A DNA stretch of 64,000 nt, taken from positions 2,294,001 through 2,358,000 of the forward strand of contig NZ_AP027362.1 of the NCBI RefSeq assembly GCF_030295935.1. Direction: 5' to 3'. This document shows, piece after piece, positions 58,476 through 64,000 of this stretch. This DNA is from Thalassotalea piscium. Its GTDB lineage: Bacteria; Pseudomonadota; Gammaproteobacteria; Enterobacterales; Alteromonadaceae. Under the pieces are notes generated by a model, which was not told the origin of the DNA, ran no database searches, and was given only the letters and a program-made list of their open reading frames with translations. How positions within the stretch are numbered: position 1 is the stretch's first letter; each line of letters begins with the position of its first letter. The position numbers and the translations under genes are program-made.

Positions 58476-58754
58476 AACCTGAGCCCTGGATAACGGATGT
58501 ACGAACAACACAGATAAAGCTCTATTTTTCAATCACTTACAATATAACAATCGTATTACTTATGTAGTTATATATCAATGTTATAAGTGTTGAGTGAATC
58601 AAGGCAAGTTTGCGTACCTAATAGCGAGCTATTAGTAGCAAATTAACGGTTTTTTAGTTCCAGACAAAAACCAAGTACCTACGTCCATGCAGGCAACGCA
58701 GATACGCGCAAAAATCGTGACATTGACGTACTTAGCTTATCCAGAACTCAGGTT
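58476..58754 (+). mobile_element. MITE-B, full-length copy 3
   Basis: 279 bp with the same ends as the copy at 34994 (AACCTGAGCCCTGGATAA at the left, CTTATCCAGAACTCAGGTT at the right). The inner 120 bp are nearly identical to that copy. It begins 3 bp downstream of rnt. Confidence 0.82.
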
Positions 58755-58814
58755 AGTTAAGTTAGCGTTGGTTAAACACTAACATTATAAGTTGTGTATA
58801 AAGCTCAAACCCTA

Positions 58815-59186
58815 CTAAAATAGCGCTTTAGGTCTACATCTATTATTATGTCTAAATAATAGAATTCTTAAAGCGACTACCCCTAAAGTAAATGCAGCGA
58901 ACTGTATATATGCATTTTTAGTGAGCATCAACGTAAAAATAGCAATAGCACCAAATACGTAGGGCTTGTATTCATAAATTAGCTCGGGGATAGCGTGTTT
59001 AATTGATTCAATTTGCTTATCTAAGCGGCGATGAGATGAGCGAGTGACTAGGGTTACACAACCTGCTGTATAAAACAGTGCTGCAGAAAAAATTAACACT
59101 AAACTATTATCTAAAGATAATAAGTAACCACTCATAAAAAAATAAATATAAGGCAAACTTTCATAAATTGGTTTAGCTAATTTCAT
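58815..59186 (-). CDS. Small membrane protein, hypothetical
   Basis: A 123-residue protein with about four membrane helices (9-25, 29-48, 75-90 and 92-110) separated by a basic loop with a possible coiled-coil segment (SSHRRLDKQIESIKHAIPEL). No family recognised. Transcribed leftwards. Confidence 0.68.
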   Translation of the reverse strand: MKLAKPIYESLPYIYFFMSGYLLSLDNSLVLIFSAALFYTAGCVTLVTRSSHRRLDKQIESIKHAIPELIYEYKPYVFGAIAIFTLMLTKNAYIQFAAFTLGVVALRILLFRHNNRCRPKALF

Positions 59187-59335
59187 AAGCGTCCTTTCAA
59201 TATAAACACTGTTATTTAAGTGTAGATCAAAATTAACTTATTACTAGTGCTTTTACACTTTCAGTTTACGGCGCTATCGCGTTAAAGACAAATAGTGTTC
59301 GGACATTTAATATAAAGTATGCTTATTTCCCAAGG

Positions 59336-59366
59336 CAATAAAAAAGCCGCTTTCGCGGCTTTTACA
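59336..59366 (-). terminator. Rho-independent terminator after the peroxiredoxin gene
   Basis: AAAAGCCGC-TTTC-GCGGCTTTT hairpin with a T run on the minus strand, about 20 bp after the peroxiredoxin stop codon. Confidence 0.9.
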
Positions 59367-59385
59367 GAAACTTATTAGCTAAGTA

Positions 59386-59991
59386 TTATAACTTGTCAGC
59401 ATTATCCGTAAGGTAAGAAGCAACACCTTCTGGTGACGCTGTCATGCCTTTGTCGCCTTTGTTCCAACCAGCAGGACATACTTCGCCGTGCTCTTGGTGG
59501 AATTGTAGTGCGTCAACCATACGTAACATTTCGTCAACATTACGACCTAACGGTAAATCGTTTACTACTTGATGACGAACATTACCTTCTTCATCAATTA
59601 AGAATGAACCACGAAATGCAACACCCGCTTCTGGATGTTCAACATCATACGCTTTACAAATTTCATGTTTCACATCAGCAACTAAAGTGTATTGAACTGG
59701 ACCAATACCCCCTTCATTTACTGGAGTATTACGCCATGCATTATGTGAAAACTGAGAGTCAATAGAAACACCAATAACTTCTACACCGCGGTTTTTGAAC
59801 TCTTCAATACGGTGGTCAAATGCCAGCAATTCTGAAGGGCAAACAAACGTAAAATCTAACGGATAGAAAAACAATACTGCTTTTTTACCTTTGATAGCTT
59901 CTGATAGTGTAAAACTATCTACAATTTCACCACTACCTAACACTGCTGCTGCTGTAAAATCAGGTGCTTGACGACCAACTAATACACTCAT
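59386..59991 (-). CDS. 2-Cys peroxiredoxin (AhpC/Prx1 type)
   Basis: 201 residues from the ATG at 59991; the upstream in-frame start adds an unlikely leader. It reduces hydrogen peroxide and organic peroxides. The peroxidatic cysteine is C51 (DFTFVCPSELLAFD). The resolving cysteine is in GEVCPAGW near residue 172, followed by a C-terminal helix as in typical 2-Cys enzymes. No ahpF is beside it, so thioredoxin is the likely reductant. Near grxD and sodB, together making an oxidative-stress group, each with its own signals. Confidence 0.92.
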   Translation of the reverse strand: MSVLVGRQAPDFTAAAVLGSGEIVDSFTLSEAIKGKKAVLFFYPLDFTFVCPSELLAFDHRIEEFKNRGVEVIGVSIDSQFSHNAWRNTPVNEGGIGPVQYTLVADVKHEICKAYDVEHPEAGVAFRGSFLIDEEGNVRHQVVNDLPLGRNVDEMLRMVDALQFHQEHGEVCPAGWNKGDKGMTASPEGVASYLTDNADKL

Positions 59992-60080
59992 TTTATTCTC
60001 CAAATATTTTAACTGAGTACTCGAATAACATCTCATAGATATTGAGACGACCTTTTAATTTTCAAGGATAAAATAAAAAA

Positions 60081-60419
60081 TTATTCTTCAGAATCTACTT
60101 TTGCTGCAGCTTCTTTAATTAATTCTTGTAATTCACCTTTTTGATACATTTCCATAATGATATCGCAGCCACCAACTAACTCTCCTTCAACCCATAATTG
60201 GGGAAAAGTCGGCCACTGTGCATATTTTGGTAGTTCAGCACGAATATCAGGGTTTTGTAATATATCAACGAAAGCAAATTTTTCACCGCACGACATTAAC
60301 GCCTGTGACGCTTGTGAAGAAAAACCACAGCTAGGTAGTTTGGGTGAGCCCTTCATATATAATAAAATATTGTTTTGCGTTATCTGTTCTTTAATACGTT
60401 CAATCGTATCTTGTTCCAT
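60081..60419 (-). CDS. grxD: Monothiol glutaredoxin Grx4
   Basis: A 112-residue monothiol glutaredoxin. The CGFS active site is at residues 31-34 (KLPSCGFSSQ). Glutathione-binding features are WPTFPQLWVEGELVGGCDI (about 69-87). Grx4 proteins carry and transfer iron-sulfur clusters, usually with BolA. Transcribed leftwards, divergent from sodB. Confidence 0.95.
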   Translation of the reverse strand: MEQDTIERIKEQITQNNILLYMKGSPKLPSCGFSSQASQALMSCGEKFAFVDILQNPDIRAELPKYAQWPTFPQLWVEGELVGGCDIIMEMYQKGELQELIKEAAAKVDSEE

Positions 60420-60720
60420 AGTCAGCCCCTATATTTAAGCTAGAATGCACATTATCTGCATTACATTGAATTTTAATCTATATTGCATTGAATAATGGGT
60501 ACGATGACCCCATTATTCAATGCAATAGGGACTAATATTTAAAAATAACTCGGTTAAAGCTTTTTAGCCTTGATAATTGCACTAGTAATACCTATATATT
60601 TGAGTAAACTATATGAAGATTTGTAATACTTGAGTATTTTACTCGGTTTTTAATAAAAACAAACTACTTCTTAATTTTTAGGCTCAAAAATTTATATCTA
60701 ATCAATTCCTGGAGAATATA
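60420..60720. other. Divergent intergenic region grxD / sodB
   Basis: A 301-bp region. It contains a 19-bp perfect inverted repeat (60481-60527) and a possible sodB promoter: TTGAGT at 60600, an 18-nt spacer, TAATAC at 60624. No clear Fur box was found. Confidence 0.4.
60481..60527. repeat. 19-bp perfect inverted repeat
   Basis: Arms TATTGCATTGAATAATGGG and its exact complement are separated by 9 bp (TACGATGAC). It lies about 60 bp from the start of grxD and about 195 bp from sodB. No T run follows on either strand, so it is not a normal terminator. Confidence 0.9.
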
Positions 60721-61305
60721 ATGGCGATTACATTACCTGCTTTACCTTATGCGCAAGACGCACTAGCACCTCATATTTCAGCTGAAACTTTAGAATATCA
60801 TTACGGTAAGCACCATAACACTTATGTAGTAAAACTTAATGGTTTAATCGAAGGTACTGAGTTTGATGGCAAGTCTTTAGAAGATATCGTTAAAACATCT
60901 TCAGGTGGCGTTTTCAATAACGCGGCTCAAATTTGGAACCACACTTTCTACTGGAATAGCCTTAGCCCTAACGGTGGCGGTGAACCAACTGGCGCATTAG
61001 CTGATGCGATTAATGCTAGCTTTGGTTCTTTTGCTGAATTTAAAGCAAAATTCACTGACAGTGCAATTAACAACTTCGGCTCTAGCTGGACTTGGTTAGT
61101 AAAGAATGCTGACGGTAGCTTAGCAATTGTTAATACATCAAATGCAGCAACACCATTAACAGATGACGGGGTTACACCTGTGATCACTGTTGATTTATGG
61201 GAGCACGCTTATTACATCGATTACCGTAACTTACGTCCGAGCTACATGGAAGCTTTCTGGGCATTAGCTAACTGGGAATTTGCTAGCGCAAACTTTTCAG
61301 CTTAA
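60721..61305 (+). CDS. sodB: Iron superoxide dismutase
   Basis: A 194-residue Fe/Mn-family superoxide dismutase. The metal ligands are H27 (LEYHYGKHHNTYV), the histidine in QIWNHTFYW (about 74), the aspartate in VDLWEHAYYIDYRN (about 157) and the histidine in the same motif (about 161). GGVFNNAAQIWNH has the iron-enzyme character. Length is as in E. coli SodB (193). Ribosome site GGAG is 8 nt before the ATG; a strong terminator follows. Confidence 0.96.
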   Translation: MAITLPALPYAQDALAPHISAETLEYHYGKHHNTYVVKLNGLIEGTEFDGKSLEDIVKTSSGGVFNNAAQIWNHTFYWNSLSPNGGGEPTGALADAINASFGSFAEFKAKFTDSAINNFGSSWTWLVKNADGSLAIVNTSNAATPLTDDGVTPVITVDLWEHAYYIDYRNLRPSYMEAFWALANWEFASANFSA

Positions 61306-61368
61306 TCAACTAAGTTAATAATATCGGAGTTTATAATTGGATTACTAAATTATAAAACAAGATAAAGT

Positions 61369-61401
61369 AAAAGGGAGAGTAGCAAGCTACTCTCCCTTTT
61401 T
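61369..61401 (+). terminator. Rho-independent terminator after sodB
   Basis: A 14-bp perfect stem (AAAAGGGAGAGTAG with CTACTCTCCCTTTT), loop CAAG, ending in TTTTT. Confidence 0.95.
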
Positions 61402-61430
61402 AATTACCTAACAATGCTAACCTTAACATT

Positions 61431-61506
61431 TATCCTGAATTTTGGATAAGCTAAGTACACCAAAGCTACGATTTTTTGCGCACATCCATTATCCCGAGCC
61501 CGGGTT
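61431..61506 (-). mobile_element. MITE-B, internally deleted copy 4 (inverted)
   Basis: A 76-bp element, the reverse complement of the MITE-B ends with the centre missing, closely matching the copy at 51908. It ends 3 bp from the stop codon of the porin-like gene. Confidence 0.78.
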
Positions 61507-61508
61507 AT

Positions 61509-62648
61509 TTAAAATACGGTTACTACTGCCACTTTAAATAAACCCGAATCAAAATCAGAGTCTATGTCATTTTCATAATCAGTATATTCAAGTTTCAATG
61601 AGGCTGAACCATGGAAATCCCAACGCAAACCTGCCGTAATATAGCTACTTTTATCTGCCTGAGAGTCAGACAAACCGTCAGTCTGTGCTTTCAAAAAGTC
61701 AATAGAAGGGTCTAAACCGTAAGGCACGCCTTGTGTAATTCGATTAACTTTAACTTCATCCTGACCGAACGTCACATGCACAACTTTATCGTTAAAACGA
61801 TATCCAGCCATGATATACGCAGATTCGTCTTTAGGATAAAAACTGTCTTTTATTTGTAATTCGGTGTATTCACCTACAACGAAGAAACTATCAAAGTCTG
61901 CTTGAAAGCCGACCCCTGCAAAACTTGAATCTTTTTCAAAAAGGTCGATACCATTTGCAACATCGGCAAATGGTGTCATTCTCCAACCTTGAATTAAAGG
62001 TTGAGTTGCAGCTAAAGGTACCGTACTTTTTGCAACAAAATAGGCTGCTCTAAGCGTTAGCCAGTCTCTATTTGTGGTAAGTGATGCGCCAAAAAGATTA
62101 TCAAATTCAGGCTTAATTTCTTCGCCAAAAGCGACTAATTCATCGGTATTGGTGCCATAAATAACGTGTAAAGTTGAGCTAAATTCACCGATTGGAAATT
62201 CATAAATGGCACTAACGCCATCGACAGCATCCAAAGGAAGATCGTAAACACCACTCGGTGGAGTGATCCAAGGGTAAGCGTACGACACATCTAAAAAGTC
62301 AGAATACATATAAAATGGAGCACGTTGACGCCCAACTAATACTTTAAGCTCATCATTAATTTGATAACCCAAATAGGCCCATTCAAACTTTGGATCCCAA
62401 TCGTCTGCACCCCGCCCAATAATTTGTGCAGTTACCGATAAACCTTCGGTTAAGTCGCTCGATACTTGTAAACCGAACAAAGAGCCTGGTTTAAAGTAAT
62501 CTGAATCACTAAACCCCCAAAGTTGCTCATTGCCTGAAACAGTAGTGCCTGCAACTACGCTCGCAAATCCATTAAATGCAATATCTGCACTAGCGGGGGC
62601 AGAAGCAATAAGTGCGCTTAGCATTAATAAGTTAATTGGTTTTTTCAT
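61509..62648 (-). CDS. Porin-like outer-membrane protein
   Basis: 379 residues from the ATG at 62648, giving a good signal peptide (MKKPINLLMLSALIASAPASA). The mature protein starts DIAFNGFASVVAGTTVSG and is built of alternating beta strands. It has the porin-like block LKVLVGRQRAPFYMYSDFLD and ends in LFKVAVVTVF with the terminal aromatic residue expected for BAM recognition. A 16-18-strand trimeric porin-type barrel is likely; substrate unknown. Confidence 0.82.
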   Translation of the reverse strand: MKKPINLLMLSALIASAPASADIAFNGFASVVAGTTVSGNEQLWGFSDSDYFKPGSLFGLQVSSDLTEGLSVTAQIIGRGADDWDPKFEWAYLGYQINDELKVLVGRQRAPFYMYSDFLDVSYAYPWITPPSGVYDLPLDAVDGVSAIYEFPIGEFSSTLHVIYGTNTDELVAFGEEIKPEFDNLFGASLTTNRDWLTLRAAYFVAKSTVPLAATQPLIQGWRMTPFADVANGIDLFEKDSSFAGVGFQADFDSFFVVGEYTELQIKDSFYPKDESAYIMAGYRFNDKVVHVTFGQDEVKVNRITQGVPYGLDPSIDFLKAQTDGLSDSQADKSSYITAGLRWDFHGSASLKLEYTDYENDIDSDFDSGLFKVAVVTVF

Positions 62649-62924
62649 ATTTTTTTTTCCAAGAGAGTTTACAGGTATCATATCGTCAAGAACTTCCTAT
62701 ATCTGAAACTTAAATAAACAAGATCAAACTTATGTAACTGTTATTTAAATTGAATATCAAACGGGTACTTACTCAAAGTGTAGAACATAATTAGCCCGCA
62801 TCAAGAAAATGTACAATAAAAAAATATTTTTTTTACAAGGAGTCTAAAATAGGCACAAGTTCAGCTTAGCTTTGAACAGCTTAACATGGTGGTAGGTTGC
62901 TATTTGCGCAACCTACCTTATGAG

Positions 62925-63635
62925 TTACTCTACCAATTCTTTAAGTACATCATCTTTAAGTTCAGACCAAAGCTTACCCGACTCTATACCGTATTTACGA
63001 ACAGCAAATACCGCTTCGTCAAATTTACCAGCTTTGGCTAATTCTATTAATGTGTCGTAGTAGTGGCGCGAAAGCTCTCTACCTTTAGGGTGGGAAAAAT
63101 ATAAGCTGCCAATACGAGAATATAGACCTTTAAAACCATTTAATATTAACAGATAAATAGAGTTACCAGACGCGACAACTAATTCTTTATTTAATTGGTA
63201 ATCAAATTGTGCGAAAGCTTCACCAGTATCTTCTATTTCATGATACTCCTGAAGTAGCTCAATTGTTTTCTCAGGATTATTTTTTATTGCACCACGCACA
63301 TATATAGCACTTATATTCGTTCTAGCAGACATTAAGTTATCAACTAAGTCAGGAATACCCTCTTGGTCTAACTGTGCTAATGTTTCTAATATATTTAAGC
63401 TCGACGTTTCCCAGAAGTTATTTACTTTGGTTGGTTTTCCATGCTTAATTGTTAGCCAACCATCACGCGCTAAACGTTGTAGCACTTCACGCAATGTTGT
63501 ACGTGTAACACCAATGAGTTCTGACAACTCTCTCTCTGCGGGTAATATTGATCCTGGTGGAAAGCCACCGTTCCAGATCGACTCTACAATATATTGCTCA
63601 GCGAAGCCCGCTGGACTATGTGCTTTTATAACCAT
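62925..63635 (-). CDS. fadR: Fatty acid metabolism regulator FadR
   Basis: 236 residues. The N-terminal GntR-type winged helix (about 1-75) includes [20 protein letters not shown] and [20 protein letters not shown]. The C-terminal acyl-CoA-binding helical domain follows. Length and sequence match E. coli FadR (239), which represses beta-oxidation and activates unsaturated fatty-acid synthesis. FadR-like operators precede fadE and a second acyl-CoA dehydrogenase in this window, and a weaker one lies upstream of fadR. Confidence 0.95.
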   Translation of the reverse strand: MVIKAHSPAGFAEQYIVESIWNGGFPPGSILPAERELSELIGVTRTTLREVLQRLARDGWLTIKHGKPTKVNNFWETSSLNILETLAQLDQEGIPDLVDNLMSARTNISAIYVRGAIKNNPEKTIELLQEYHEIEDTGEAFAQFDYQLNKELVVASGNSIYLLILNGFKGLYSRIGSLYFSHPKGRELSRHYYDTLIELAKAGKFDEAVFAVRKYGIESGKLWSELKDDVLKELVE

Positions 63636-63671
63636 ATGGCTCTAGCACCTCTTGAGTTGTAATAAAATTCC

Positions 63672-63686
63672 ACTGATTGTACCAGA
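63672..63686. promoter_or_regulatory. Weak FadR-like site upstream of fadR
   Basis: ACTGATTGTACCAGA matches the FadR core at about 10 of 14 defined positions, about 37 bp upstream of the start codon. It suggests autoregulation, but is less certain than the two sites at the dehydrogenase genes. Confidence 0.4.
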
Positions 63687-63802
63687 AGAAATGCTTGGCA
63701 CAAGAAAATTAGAAATAAATACCCGTCTAACATAAAGGCGCTATTTTTTTACCTATTTAATATTAAAAATTACTTTCAGCTGTGAGCAAAATTATAGCGT
63801 CA

Positions 63803-63818
63803 TTTGATATAGATCACA
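63803..63818. promoter_or_regulatory. CRP-like binding site
   Basis: TTTGA-TATAGA-TCACA matches the CRP consensus TGTGA-N6-TCACA with one mismatch. It could serve fadR or a gene beyond the window. Confidence 0.45.
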
Positions 63819-64000
63819 GCTTTAATACCTCATTATAAAATATTATTCGCGCTGACAGATAAAGCACTAATAAACATCATTAAAACTTTTAGTGTCGATA
63901 TTTGAAGGTTTTAATGGACTACTCTTTATAAGTTATTAATATCAAGTACTAGGGCGTGTTGATCTTTGGTATAAAAATTAAACATAACATAATTGCAATG

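Larger units (their letters stand above)
63636..64000. other. Intergenic region at window end
   Basis: 365 bp with no gene. It has a possible FadR site (63672-63686), a CRP-like site (63803-63818) and, from about 63953, a sequence (GGGCGTGTTGATCTTTGG) resembling an insertion-sequence or MITE end that continues past the window. Confidence 0.4.

Overview
The window is a stretch of AT-rich chromosome from a marine gammaproteobacterium. The gene set and protein styles best fit the Alteromonadales, probably Colwelliaceae (Colwellia or Thalassotalea type). This placement is inference from several features: the perM-bepA-arsC-hda-purMN neighbourhood, MotY for a sodium-driven polar flagellum, YbiT, RlmJ, GrxD, SodB and FadR of gammaproteobacterial type, a rhombosortase, DUF5916 outer-membrane proteins and a TIGR03503-like protein. 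Nearly everything is ordinary chromosomal gene content. No phage, plasmid, CRISPR or full-length insertion sequence was seen.

Layout. Bases 1-11140 hold perM and a TusA-like gene (minus), an unrecognised gene, bepA, an ArsC-like reductase, a DUF2069 membrane protein, a zincin-like lipoprotein, then hda with a DUF2066 protein (minus), purM-purN and a DUF3108 protein. Bases 11200-18400 are a lipid block: a YafJ-type amidotransferase, fadE, a YihG-like acyltransferase, a TetR regulator and a second acyl-CoA dehydrogenase. FadR-like operators precede both dehydrogenases, and fadR itself lies at the far end of the window (62925-63635). Bases 18514-23062 hold a ThDP-dependent enzyme and a flavin dehydrogenase in one operon, divergent from a LuxR-type regulator.

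Bases 23115-24793 are the most unusual region. Four intact tRNA-Asp(GUC) genes, read leftwards from a strong promoter with a GC-rich discriminator, run into seven exactly 150-bp tandem units. Each unit carries the 3' 49 nt of tRNA-Asp (anticodon loop, variable region, T arm, CCA) fused to other sequence. The layout resembles the tyrT/rtT repeats of E. coli. Upstream on the same strand lie the TIGR03503-like gene, dnaQ and two membrane-protein genes.

Bases 28678-34212 hold two tandem DUF5916/CBM9-like proteins and an Asp/Glu racemase. Bases 34498-47204 hold a decayed RDD gene, cysK, a small lipoprotein, ggt, a DTW-domain tRNA modification enzyme, rhombosortase, an S9 peptidase and putA. Bases 47749-55592 hold ygiQ, ybiT, rlmJ, a small unknown gene, a periplasmic solute-binding-like protein and a DEAD-box helicase. 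Bases 56333-63635 hold a small exported protein, motY, rnt, a membrane protein, a 2-Cys peroxiredoxin, grxD, sodB, a porin-like protein and fadR.

Three families of small non-coding repeats with terminal inverted repeats (called MITE-A, -B and -C here) are scattered from about 35 to 61.5 kb. They occur as full-length and internally deleted copies, and one appears to have disrupted the RDD gene. All product names come from recognising motifs and family resemblance by eye; no database search was run.
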